Shown here: piece by piece, positions 35,101 through 45,799 of the stretch
Layout of the letters: every line of letters starts with the position of its first letter
Position numbering within the stretch: the first letter of the stretch is position 1
Source: Blasia pusilla
Lineage: Eukaryota; Marchantiophyta; Marchantiopsida; Blasiales
DNA: 64,000 nt
Assembly: GCA_050084515.1 (NCBI GenBank)
Contig: CM114271.1
Coordinates: forward strand, 31,062,001 to 31,126,000
Direction of reading: 5' to 3'
Notes under the pieces: model-generated
The model's database searches: none
The model's input: the letters and a program-made list of their open reading frames with translations, nothing else
Told to the model about the DNA's origin: nothing
Translations under genes and position numbers: made by a program

Positions 35101-35900
35101 CGCCGCTCGCATCAACAAATTTCGTTTTCTTCTCAAATAGAACTTCTTTGATATTAAAAACTACATTTAAATTTAGTAAAATGAAACAGGAGACTCCTGT
35201 GGTTGGTTTATCGTGTTAAAAGCACAGAAATAATCCAATCTCATCGAAATGGATGTACGTGAAGTGTATATCGAATCCAGAGGTTCAAATTGAGAGGACA
35301 TGCATTCCACGCCGTACTGGAACATCCGTGCACTGTGCCGCTATTGTGTCGAGGCGGTTACCTTAATGGCGTTCCCCGACAAGTTAGGACTTAGAATTCC
35401 TAAAAAATTAATGTACGTGAACGGCGCTCTGGTAGTGCTCGGCGGAACTACGGGTTCGAAAGTCTGAGCTCCCGGGCTCTAGTCATCAGTCAATCTGGAT
35501 TTGGGAAGCACGTTTGCCGTCGCTTTGTGACGATCAAGGAGGGAGCTTCCGAAGGTTCTGCCCTCGACACATACAGACAGACAGCCATGTGGACCTGAGC
35601 TCCCTTCGTTTCTCCGTTCATTCTTTGACGGGTCCTTCTCCCCTGTCGCTGTTGGTGGATCGGTGTGGTCCCCACCGATGCGCTATGGACGATTCGTATC
35701 GTGGATTGGATACACCACGTGGGATTTGCCGGCAATTGAAGGAAAGGGTTTGCACAAGTGTCCAAAATCTCCGTCGGAGTCCACGGGAATCTTTCACGTC
35801 AGCATCTGGATTCTGGACATACGGATAGTTCCGTCCTCCCCGAAGTACGGTCATTTCCGTTGTTCCGCATTATATAATCCCGAGTTATGAAATGTATTCC
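35100..35900 (+). other. GC-richer island, no recognised gene
   Basis: Stands out from AT-rich flanks. Short overlapping open frames on both strands (up to 104 codons at 35,514-35,828) carry no recognised domain. It could be a promoter/first-exon region or old transposon DNA. Confidence 0.35.
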
Positions 35901-36289
35901 CCGATACATTTTACAATATTAAAATTTTTTATTTAGCGATTTTTTTATTTCTTTACATTTTCAATCAATGAAATAGTTTTAGGATAATTTCTTTCTAAAT
36001 TTATTTAAAACGACGTTTAAGAATTTTGAAGTTTTATAATGGCATAATTTAAATCCGTACATAGTATAATTTAATATTAATAATTTGTATCCAATGGGAC
36101 GTTTTGTGCCCGAATAAAATTATTTTGCCGTTTCCTGAACTTGTAGGTAATAAATGGGATCTCTTTCTAAATATGTGCACCTATTTCTAAATATCCCGTG
36201 CATGGTTCCATAAGTTGTTGAAAAGTACTTATGAATATTTTTATTATAATAATAATAATTTTGTATCATAGTAAGATGTGGTGAAAAAT

Positions 36290-37690
36290 GAGAATAAAAA
36301 TTTCATAATCTTGTGCCCTTTCAATAACAAGATCAATAGGAAAGTCTCCAATAAAGAATCACAAATTAGTAAACATACTCTCATGGAAATATCCCTTAGC
36401 TCTTATTATTAAACCTCACGGACTCTCATATGCATGTTGAGAGACTTGGGTTACACACTCACAAGATGAGAGGATCATAATTCCGCTTCTTTATGAAAGG
36501 AGGCTCAACAAAGAGAACAAGTTTCCAAGCTCTCTCCCCTTGGATATATCGTGCATCCTCTCTCTCTCCCTCAGCCCTCTACCTGTTGAACTATGCATAT
36601 ATGACACCTCCTGAACCCTAACCTACAATAGCGGATGAAAGGACACTTTCCTCAAATAGAAAGTCAATTCTATATGGAATAAGGAATCTACCCAAAATGG
36701 CAAGTTCTAGAAATAGCTTCAAATAAGCCAAAAACAAGGAGGAGCAATATACCGGGGCTATCCTAATCCTCAACATATCGTCCTCAACCTCTTAAGATTG
36801 ATGTGCAATCTTCCCAAATGTGCGGCACACCTGCTCTATAGTTACACAAAAATGGATATGTCCATGGACATGGATTGCCAAATGTGAAACCCACACTTAT
36901 AGTTCATGATGAAAGGTGAGGCAAAGGTGAGTGGTGCAATAAGGGGGGAGAAAATGGAGGTGGAGAGAGGAAGAAACCGGAGAGATGGAAGACGAAAGTA
37001 AGTGAGAGGGGGGGATGAGAAAGAAGAAGAAAGTGGGGCCCATATGGAAAAGTCCTTCTATAGGACGGACATGGACCTTGTCCACATGCAACCTTGAGCT
37101 ACTCTCTATGCCACTAGAAAGAACGTGATAACTATTGAACACATACACATAGCTACATAATATAACATATATCGTTATCACTATATATACACTCTTAAAT
37201 ATAAGACACCATACCCAATCGTGGAGTTTACACACATAGACAATCACATAGGAAAAAGATCTCAAATCGTCCCTTTAACTTATGATAAGATCCTTGAAAC
37301 TTTAGATAGCCATCTATCCATTCCTACTCATATGACATACATCTTTATAATGCTAAGAGAATTTTTTTTCAAGATGCTCATATGGCTCCATCATTAATCA
37401 CTTTCTTGTCATCAATGTCATTCAAGAAAGTCCAAAACCATAACTATATATCCTATGTATATCTAAGACATATCCATCGTGCTTGATGAAATCTAGTGAG
37501 AGGTAGCGTCAAACATGCCATGTGCTACCCTTTTGAGCATCCATCATGATAAACCAGCATGGTGGTTGTATCTCTGGTAGATCCACACGATATACAATGT
37601 AAAAGTGTAGGTACCATTGCCAAATTTGGATCAATTGCATGTCCTATCAACATTAGGAAGATGACATATGTATGGTGTGAATTGCATAGT
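36290..37690 (-). mobile_element. DNMT-gypsy family, heavily decayed minus-strand copy (LTR, 3' region, PHD remnant)
   Basis: Reading right to left: 37,690-37,460 aligns with the integrase end and PHD region of the copy at 48,076-48,380. Shared words include ccattgccaa.tt.ggatc, ccagcatggtggttgtatct and gacatatccat. Next comes a diverged terminal repeat A (about 37,240-37,130), then LTR sequence like 39,540-40,305 (36,830-36,290). No open frame survives. The TIR element at 36,838-37,096 sits inside it. Confidence 0.65.
36838..37096 (+). mobile_element. Short TIR element, second copy
   Basis: Same family as 39,662-39,989: starts agttacacaaaaa.gga, contains acccacacttatagttcatgatg and a purine-rich middle, then cccatatgga.aagtccttc and tataggacggacatggac, and ends cttgtccacatgcaacc. 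It is about 260 bp and noncoding. No clean target duplication is visible. Confidence 0.7.
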
Positions 37691-37699
37691 CATATGGAT

Positions 37700-39029
37700 G
37701 AGAGATGAACGATGTCTGCTAGATTATACAATGAAGAGTTGGTATGGATGCATATTAGTTTTGTTGTATATATTTTTGATCCACACTTTTTGGTTACTAG
37801 TATTCGATGTACAAATTTGCCTAGGAAGAAGTATTGGATAATGGAAGATAATAGCATAAAGCATTTGCTAGAGTAGCTGGTTGTTGTAACCATTTCAACT
37901 AAATTGAGATAATTCAAAGTCTCAAAATTAGTTCCCAATTCTCTCAATCTCAATTTTTATTTGTCTCGAAACTTCAATCTAAAAGTATCAAAATATTCCA
38001 TGAGTAGTCTCAATTTTCTCTAAAATATTTTTTTCTCAATTTTAATTTAGATAATAGTAATCATTAGGCAGCAAGAATATATCCCTAAACAACAAATATA
38101 GGATAATATAAGGCTTGATTGCTAAGGATTCTTGCAAAGTAAGATGTGAATTATTGAATAGACCTAAAAAGGCAAATCCAATGATTCTCAAAAAATGATA
38201 CATTTTCTAAATTCCATGGCTTTACACACTTTGTGTTGATAGGAAGAAAATGTTGTTTTCCATGCTTGAAACAAAAAAAATCAACCTTGTCATTATAATT
38301 GAGATGATGCATACTGTCCAAAAACTCATCCATGGAATCAATTCCATCTCTTGATACTTGACAGGTGGAACATTCATCTTTAAGGACAATATAGGATGAT
38401 AACTTTGATGGCATATTCAAAGGAAGATTTTTTGGTAAATCTTCTTGGGAAGGCTTAGCATTGCGCAAGCACATATTATATTCATCCATGATAACTTCTA
38501 GATACTAACACCATAAAACGAATTTCTACAACACTCAATCCACAACGTCGGGCTTTCCATCCTTGGGTCTAACTTACCATCGTTTCTAGACCACGTCTGT
38601 CATTTCCTTAACCACCTCCATCTTTTTTGAACCACATCCATCATTTTACGACCATGGTGTTGCCCAAAACCTACTACCTCTCAAATTGAGTTAAATCTTA
38701 ACCAAGGTTAGGAGGTTTTGAGATTTTGTAAGTTGAACCCTATAGGAACTTGCATTTCTCTATTTTCAATTTTCTAGCCTATTATGAAATTTCACTGAAA
38801 TGATCCTACGACCGATTATATTTCCCCATGATATCTTTGCATCTTTTATGGTTCACTTTTTGTTTCTAAAAAAAGGACAAATTTGGGCATAAAGAATCAT
38901 AATTTTCTGATTTTTCATAATGTTTTTAGAATTTTATTATTTTCCAAGAAAAATAACAAATTGCATGACACCCAAAAACTGAGAAACTTTTTTGGAAATG
39001 CCAAATGAATCGGTTGGTCAGATCCGAAA
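37700..39029 (+). other. AT-rich DNA, no recognised gene
   Basis: A 112-codon minus-strand open frame at 38,151-38,489 has a Cys/His-containing but unrecognised sequence and no sign of splice context; I leave it uncalled. Confidence 0.4.
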
Positions 39030-39365
39030 TTTTGAGTTGTTTTCCCTTTTGTATGAGGGATATGGGTACTTTGAAGGATGCTCATAAATGGATAGATTTG
39101 GCTAATGATACACCCATCTTTTGTCAATCGTAAAGTATATATTTTGATATGGATACAACCTTGGTTCAGAGTAGAAGTTTGGACTTGTGGGAGGCAGGAT
39201 TTGTAAAGTTATCACATGGAGTGTATCCAATGCCAAAATCATGCAAGGGAAGAAGAATATGTATGGCAATTGGATGGAAAGACGAATGTGTGTAGATTAC
39301 TATCTTATCAACCAACACACAAGGTTAGATTGATATGCCATGCCTACTCTTGAGGAGATCTTTGT
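39030..39365 (+). pseudogene. RT N-terminal remnant, gypsy copy 3
   Basis: Aligns at nucleotide level with 55,740-56,050 of copy 2 (tatgag.gacttgggtac, ttggctagtgatac.cc, tgtatggcaattgga, atgcctactcctgaggagat). Many stops. The solo LTR cuts it after gaggagatctt; the continuation is at 40,308. Confidence 0.8.
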
Positions 39366-40307
39366 CATACGCATACAGATTGCTACACAATATATATTGT
39401 TGTCACCGAATACACATACAAGATAGTATACTGACTCATGACATCGAGACGATTGAACACCAAAATATCTCCAATTAAATCAAAATCTCTCACAATGTCC
39501 TCACAAATCCATCTATCTCTCATTTCAAACCAAACTTATTTTCCTAATGAGAGCTTTGGGTTACTCACAAGGCAAGGAGAACCATAGTTCCGCCGCCTCA
39601 TGCCAAGAGGTTTAACAAAGAGACAGTGAGAACCAAAGTTCTTTTTCCTTGGGTATACCCCATGGTTACACAAAACCGGACAAGTCCTTCCTTAGGACAG
39701 ACGTGGATGGGTAAGTCCGGATATGTCCACAAACATGGATTCCAAGAGGTAGGACCCACACTTATAGTCCATGATGGAAGGCAAGGCAAGGATGAGTGGA
39801 GCAATGAGGGAGGAAGGAGTGGAGGTGGAAGGAGGAAGAAACGGTGGAGTATGGAACACGAAGGCAAGTAAGGGGAAGGAGAAAGAAGGGAAAGTTGAGG
39901 CCCATATGGACAAGTCCTTCCATAGGACGGACATAAGTCCACCGACATGGACATGTCCACGGATACAGACTTTGTCCACATGCGACCTTGGTATACCCCC
40001 TTCCATCTCCTAAGCTCTCTCCTTGGTAACCTATGCTTGCAAGTCACCTTCTTGGTTCTTGACTTGTTGTAGGGAGTCAAGGGCCACTTACAAAAGTAGA
40101 AATTCCACTCTACTCATAACGATAACTTGCTCAAAATAGTAATTTTCTTTATGGTAACCTATAGCTCCAATGAGCCGAAACGAAGGGGAAACTTGCTCTC
40201 TTAGGTTACTCGAGGCCGCAACAAGTTATCCTCAACCTCATGAGGATGTTCTCCAATATCTTTGAAGGTGCTCTATTATAAACTCATTTATGCATCCTAA
40301 AAGACGT
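39366..40307 (-). mobile_element. Solo LTR of the DNMT-gypsy family inserted in the RT of copy 3
   Basis: Flanked by a short direct repeat: left flank gagatctt(tg), right flank (a)tctttgatatgc, so 4-7 bp depending on where microhomology is assigned. RT reading is continuous once the insert is ignored. On the minus strand it starts TGTTACGTC and ends GCGTATGACA, i.e. TG...CA. Its lower-coordinate end carries part of terminal repeat A. It is itself interrupted by the TIR element at 39,662. Confidence 0.75.
39662..39989 (+). mobile_element. Non-autonomous TIR element with 9-10-bp target duplication
   Basis: A 328-bp noncoding insert in the solo LTR. The target duplication is ggtatacccc at 39,652-39,661 and 39,990-39,999. 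The ends are imperfect inverted repeats: left ATGGTTACACAAAACCGGAC, right (reverse complement) AAGGTCGCATGTGGAC. A 9-10-bp duplication fits a Mutator-like element; no transposase is present. The middle is a purine-rich run. Related copies lie at 36,838-37,096 and 44,196-44,462. Confidence 0.8.
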
Positions 40308-40968
40308 AACATCTTTGATATGCTATGGAATACAAAGTACTTTAGATCTTTATGTTGGCTCTTATAATCTTCCTATAAAGGTGGTGGACATGGAGAAGAT
40401 AAAATTTTGGGGGACATATTGGTTTGGGAGAGATTTTTTATACTAGTGACGATTCTTACCATTTGAGTTGAAGAACATCTTGTAGAATTCTAGAGGGTTA
40501 TGGATAGGACTTTGGCTAGCTTGAAGGATGTACAATGTTACATATATAACATTATCATTTTCAGTTCTATGGTTGAAGAGGATAAGTTACACTTGGAGGA
40601 GGTGTTTTGATGATTGTTGTTAGTATATGGATTAAAGCTATATGGAGGCAAGTGTAGATTTTTGGAGGAGAAAATTGAGTACTTAGGACACACATATACC
40701 AATTTGCGTAATGTGTTCAATATGAGAAGGAAGATGCTATTGCACAAATCAGAGTTGAGTCCGAGCATTTTTAGGATTGGAAAACTTCTATTGACGGCAT
40801 GTCAAGGATTTTAGTGTGATTGCAAAGTTTCAATCTAATCTTGTTGATGAGACTTCATTGAGCATGGCATTGAGGAGAAGATTAGGAGTGAGCCTTTCAA
40901 GAGCTCAATGATAGGCTGATGTCCTCATCTATTCTACAAGAACCTATTTGGGTTATCCATTCTAGGTA
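40308..40968 (+). pseudogene. RT palm to RNase H remnant, gypsy copy 3
   Basis: Continues the RT from 39,365 (atctttgatatgc, aaagtactttagatct). A diverged YIDD region lies at about 40,537-40,550, where the second Asp codon is lost (ACATATATAAC). The gaggaggtgttttgatgattg and aagtgtagatttttggagga blocks match copy 2 at 56,340-56,410. It is cut by the Helitron at 40,969. Confidence 0.75.
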
Positions 40969-41894
40969 CTTGTAAGGCACCCGTGCGATGCACGGAGAAA
41001 AAAAAGTTTGAAGAGTTTTTGTTAGTGAGGGGATTAATGATGTTGCACACAAATTCAAACTTTTTTCTTCTTGCCCATAACATGTGAAACATTTTTTCTT
41101 GTCCAATTACCACATGTCAATAGGGCCTCAAAAAAATGTGTCAATAATAGTTTTTTAAATTTTATTTAATTTCAAATTTAAGTATAATTTCTACTTTTTT
41201 AAATCTTAAAAGAGTATGAAAAATTCACCTTTAAATAACACCAATCTCCCATAAATAATTTCAATCCTCCGTAAAAGCTCAAACAATAACTCTTCTTCCC
41301 CTTCCACTCTTCCCACCAAAATAACATTCACTAACCAAAATCTTAGTTAATTTTAATTAACGAAATCATTTTCCTTTTCCATTCAAATTCATTTTCCTTT
41401 CCCAAAATATCATATGTGAATTAATACGATTATTTTTAAAAATTATCATGTTATTTGTTTCAAACTTTTAAATATGATTTCTATTTTATAAAATCTTAGA
41501 AGAGTAATAACATTTCACTATTCTTAGTAATTACAATCCTCCATTCAAATTTAAATGATATCCCAAAACTCGAAGTAATTTTATCTTTCCATAAAATTTA
41601 AACAAAATCTACTCCTCCATTAAATTATTATTATTTTTCCATCAAATATGAATTGAGGTAAAAATTCTAAAAATTTGGTTATTTATCATAATTATTACAT
41701 TTTTAAATATTTATAATCACCCATTATAATATTAAATTGAATATTAATTTATTAATATATGTTCGACTCAAATCCCTATTTTTTCTTTGTTTGATTGTTC
41801 CAAGGCAATAAAATTCAAGGATGTTGCCTATTTTGTCTTATTGTCCGATTATCTTGTCGTATTATGCATATGTGATCGCCAATTATTATATAGA
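40969..41894 (-). mobile_element. Non-autonomous Helitron inserted in copy 3
   Basis: On the minus strand it begins TCTATATAATAATTGG (5' end at 41,894). It ends with a hairpin (CCGTGC/GCACGG, 40,981-40,995) followed by GTGCCTTACAAG at 40,969, where CTAG has become CAAG. Flanking bases give A before TC and T after the end, the canonical Helitron A/T target without duplication. RNase H similarity resumes on the other side. It is 926 bp, AT-rich and noncoding, in the same family as 32,485 and 20,565. Confidence 0.75.
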
Positions 41895-43451
41895 TATACA
41901 AATTAGAGCATGTTGGGAGTAATTACTTAGAGAGATGACTAGTAGAGGGATTTTTTTGTGGCTTATGTCATTAGATAAAACAACATTGCATAGAAAATGC
42001 ACATCTCCTATAAGTGCATGGTTGTGATGTGGTCGGTAACACATTTAAGTTGCTATCTACTCGAAAAATCCTTTCACGCTCATCACTAATCATCAACCGG
42101 TGAGGTGGTTAATTGAATCTAACAAGGTTAGGGAATCTTATTGGATGGACTCTATTACTACAAGAGTGAAATTTCTAGGTGGTTCATAGGCTAGGTTGGC
42201 TTAAGCATGATACAGATGGATTAATTTGTAACTTGTGCCCAAGTTAGAGAGACAATACACGAGCTTAATGTCACGGAGAGAGTGACAAGAAGATGGTGCT
42301 TGGTTGGCACATATTTTCTGGGTGTTGGGGGATGGTAGAGTATGTGTGGTTCCTCATCCTTCCTAGCGAGCACGTATTGTACGATATATCCATGAGGAGT
42401 TGGGGAATTTGGAGTCAAGCATACTTACAACTTATTTTAAGTTCAATATTGGTGGTGTGAGCCATGTGCATGCATACCAAAGTTCAATAGTTTGTAGCCA
42501 AATATATGGTGTGTTATTGAGTGCAAGCATCCTTTAATGCTCCCACTCCATTATTACGTCCTTTGCCGATCATGAGATTAGGCTCTTGGTGGAGTTTGGA
42601 CTTCGCATAATCTTTTTCATTGATAAGGCCCTATCATAAGTACATGATGGTTGTGGTGGAAAATTTTTCCAAGTGGAGAGAGTTGGTGAGAGTACCAAAC
42701 AAGGCAAGCAAGGGATTGCGTACTTATTTAGAATGGTGCACCGGTGTAGGCCCTGACTCACTAGGGTACCAAGTTTTAGGTCTTCATATATCACCATACC
42801 ACCTTTAGTGATTATCTTGAGGCGAATGGGTTGGTGAAGCAAGTGATACAGATGGTGAAGACAATAAAGAGGAGTATGTAAGTATGGCTTGTAGTGGGAC
42901 TATTTGTGGGAGTGAGACCTATAGTTTCTATGGTTGTCTATGGGATATTGCTTTAGGCAAAAGGCATCTTGCGCGTCATTTTTGCTAGAATTTTTGCTCT
43001 ATGAGAGCCAAATTTGGCTGCAACTATTTGGCTTGGTAGAGGTGTTGGATCTTGATAACTCGATATCATGGGTACGAGCATGTTCATAGAGGAAGGAGAA
43101 TTTTTATAGAGTTATGCATGGCATTTTAGAATTTAGCAATTACTAAGCATAAGGATACATTTAAGTATGCAATCATTTGTGGAGGAGTTTATGGTCAAGG
43201 GATTAGAAAGTCCCTTTCTAAAGATTATGTATATTTACAACAGACGACATCTGTGACCCTAAATGTTACTACAAGAATTATAATTTTGTGTGTGTATGAG
43301 GTGTTACCTATTGGAATCCTCATGTTGGAGGGACAAGATGCATGGTATGTTTTGGAAGGATCATATTATGCAAAACTATGTGCCATGCCATCTTTCGAGT
43401 GAGGACAAGAGAATTGATTTGAGCTTGACAATGGTAACAATGGGCTTGAGA
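41895..43451 (+). pseudogene. RNase H and integrase remnant, gypsy copy 3
   Basis: Aligns with copy 2 from ttggagcatgttggg (56,731) through aacccatgtccgagtcagag to the integrase HHCC and core. Recognisable points are the tggttaattgaatctaacaag block (42,110), cctcatccttcc.agcgagca (42,350), a degenerate NAPTPLL...PLPIM region (42,535), VENFSKWRELV (about 42,655) and the ctgtgcgccatg.catctt equivalent near 43,380. No intact frame. Confidence 0.75.
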
Positions 43452-43573
43452 TGTATGTTGTGTGGATTTGCAAGGAATGCAACCACTATGTTGGTGTGTG
43501 ATGGTTATTCTAAAGGGTCATGTATGAATACCCTCTCTTGAAACGGTTTCCATGGGACGATGATTATATCCCA
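43452..43573 (+). pseudogene. PHD finger remnant, gypsy copy 3
   Basis: CMLCGFARNATTMLVCDGYSKG is readable in one frame (43,452-43,517), giving ligands 1-3; the fourth Cys is Tyr (TAT), as in the copy at 48,076. The His/Cys part is frame-shifted. A ttccatgggacgatgattatatccc block matches the Trp-x-Cys end of the other copies. An insertion follows at 43,574. Confidence 0.7.
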
Positions 43574-44929
43574 GATGAAATCGACATTTGAGAGAGTATA
43601 TACATCTGAGGATCTACTCTCTCGAACGTTGATTTCATGCAATGCGGAAGCTTGCGTTCAGTACATCACACTCACACTACTGACTTGCACCCAAATAGAC
43701 TTAAATAAGTCTCGTTTTGAGTCCATCAACCTTACATCTTCTTGAGTTCCTAACTCAGGCTATCCATCAAGCTCAAAAGTTACTAACCCCTCACTTCCCA
43801 ACACAAGAAAGTCTTTCTAGGCTTGGGAAAAAAAATCCCAGATAGTCCATGCAAGGCACCTAAAACAACGCTCATGCGGTTTCAACTATCCACAGAACCT
43901 CAAATGAGTCTCTAACCAAGACCCAAGATATGAGTCACGGATGGAGATCCACGGTTGACATCCATAATTCGCTCTCTTGGACTTGGCTTTGGGGTGTTTT
44001 GGGATCCACACCCTGAAGCCAACCTTCCAATCCATTCCATACCCTTGGTTTGTCTTGTGGCTTCCCAAAGTAGAGCTCACCTTCCAAGCATCCTTGGAGA
44101 CCCTCCCCTTTATATATAGTTCTAGAGATCTCCACTCCTCCCCAACTTTGGGAAATTCCTCTTCAATTTGCATATCATTCCTCCCACTTGCATCCTTCCT
44201 ATGGAAGGACTTGTCCATATGGGCTCCACCTTCCTCTTCTTTCTCATTCCTCCCACTTGCATTTCTGTTCCATACTCCCTCGTTTCTTCCTCCCTCCACC
44301 TCCACTTTCATCATCCTTGTTGCTCCAGTTGCCCTTGACCTGCCTTCCATCATGAACTGTAAGTGTGGATCCCATCTCTTGCAATCCAAGTTTTTGGACA
44401 TGTCCAAAATTTTTCCTCCATGTCCATCATAGGGAGAGACTTGTCCGTTTTTGAGCAACCGTCTTGGGCCGCTCGTTTAATTTGGCCCTTAACGAAAAAC
44501 TATAATTCTGATAGTTTAGGGATAACTCCTCAATCTTTGCTTATGCCTAGCTTTGTCTACATCCTTAGTGCATCGGAATCATCTTTACATAAGCTTTCCA
44601 ATGCCATCTTATGCATCCCAAAATCACCCTGGGTGTAATCGTTATGATCTTAAACACAACAAAACCTCAAACGCTAGTAAAGTTCCAAATCTTGTTCTAA
44701 CCCCCCTTGGCAACCCACTCTTATTAGACTTGAATTCTTCTCTAGTCTTGCTTCACATCTGGTTTTGGTTTATTGGGTCATGACCATCATCACTTGAAAC
44801 GCCCAATCTTGCTCGCGTCTCATACCTCGTGTCTCATTCAAGAGACGTTTCATACACGAATCCATTCTAGTACGAGCCTACTATAGTTCTGATATTCTGC
44901 ATTGGCGTATGTTTGGCTATGAGGGTTGC
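43574..44929 (-). mobile_element. Insertion in copy 3, probably an LTR of another family
   Basis: Separates the PHD end from the 3' tail of copy 3. Read on the minus strand it has a TATA-like tatatataaagggg (about 44,111) and then non-coding sequence, as in an LTR. A 22-bp imperfect hairpin (43,577-43,598 with 43,615-43,636) marks its left end. It contains the third TIR element copy. Exact ends and target duplication were not resolved. Confidence 0.45.
44196..44462 (-). mobile_element. Short TIR element, third copy, truncated
   Basis: On the minus strand it starts GGTTGCTCAAAAACGGACAA, contains cacttacagttcatgatgga and the purine-rich middle, and reaches cccatatggacaagtccttc, where it stops short of the usual end. 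Confidence 0.65.
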
Positions 44930-45028
44930 AAAAATTTAGGTAGCTAGTTGATAATGTCAAGTTAATATGATATGTGCTATTTGGAGTTAAGGGAACCAAT
45001 TTCCAATTAAGGGGACGATTGTGTGATC

Positions 45029-45785
45029 TTGGTATATATACATGAGTGTATATATTTTTGTATATGAACAGATCTAATCAGGAGATGGAAAGATGTGATT
45101 AACAATGTAGATTGTTTAGCAATGTGTATGGGTATGATCGTTTCACATCATAGTTAGATGAAATGTAGAGTTCTACTCTGTCAATGATGTAGAGAGTTAA
45201 GGGATTTTTCGAGCTTAACTTAATTGTGAAGAGTCAGATGAGATTGGAAACCACTCTGTAGCATCGGGGTTGTAGTTTTAGAAAACCTTCTATTTTGCTA
45301 TTTTGATATTTTGGGCTAAGAAACCTATTGATTGAGTCAATTATTATTTAGTAACTTGTGTGGGTCGAGGTGTGGGTAGGTTGCCATTTTTGATTATTTT
45401 TGGGGGAAGAGCTCTTTTAACTCTTCTCAAGGGCACAAAGGTGAGAGGGATGAGTGACTTTCACAAGCTATCTTTCTCATATATATTGAGCGTTTGTAGT
45501 GCTCATCTAGTTAGGGTTTTGTAGGAGGTTGAGCACTAAAGTTAAAGTTCCCTTATGCAATAGGCCTAATGTGGATATGATATTCATGTGTAGTTTCAAG
45601 GCTAAAATTTGATGTATGAACCATTTTCACTTCACTTTTGTTTTGTGGTCTTGGTATGCATGAGTGAATTTTTTTTTTGTATGGATCTACTTGTGTGTTG
45701 GGAAGATCAATCATGATGTTTGTTGTGTAGATGTGACCAATGATGTGAATTTTTTAGCAACGTGTATATGCATGATAATAGATGT
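45029..45785 (+). repeat. 3' LTR region of copy 3 with A-B-A organisation
   Basis: An aattaaggggacga purine tract precedes a diverged A block (45,029-45,140, gtgtgatctt...gggtatgatcg). An about 500-bp middle block B follows with a gaagagctctttt..ctcttctc and atatatt stretch, then a second A block (about 45,640-45,780, ending gtatatgcatgata). The same A-B-A order is seen in better condition at 47,246-47,999. Confidence 0.6.
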
Positions 45786-45799
45786 CTAAAAAAAATGGG

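Larger units (their letters stand above)
39030..45785 (+). mobile_element. DNMT-gypsy family copy 3, 5'-truncated, with nested insertions
   Basis: Plus-strand relic beginning in RT and running to its 3' LTR: RT (39,030-39,365 and 40,308-40,560), RT end to RNase H (40,560-40,968 and 41,895-42,240), integrase (42,300-43,440), PHD (43,452-43,573), 3' tail (about 44,930-45,028) and terminal repeats (45,029-45,785). It is interrupted by a solo LTR, a Helitron and an LTR-like insertion. Stops are too frequent for any open frame longer than about 90 codons. The methyltransferase part is not present. Confidence 0.8.

Noticed and set aside
35425-35475. Possible tRNA (ggttcgaa T-loop-like word)
   Set aside because: No D-arm, anticodon arm or acceptor stem could be folded around it.
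36897-37265. 122-codon minus-strand open frame
   Set aside because: Overlaps the TIR element and decayed repeat A of a gypsy copy.
39598-40080. 160-codon minus-strand open frame
   Set aside because: Spans solo LTR plus TIR element; the purine-rich run of the TIR element produces Pro/Leu-rich translation.
43886-44458. 190-codon minus-strand open frame
   Set aside because: Contains the third TIR element copy and LTR-like sequence; no domain and no match in the other TIR copies' frames.
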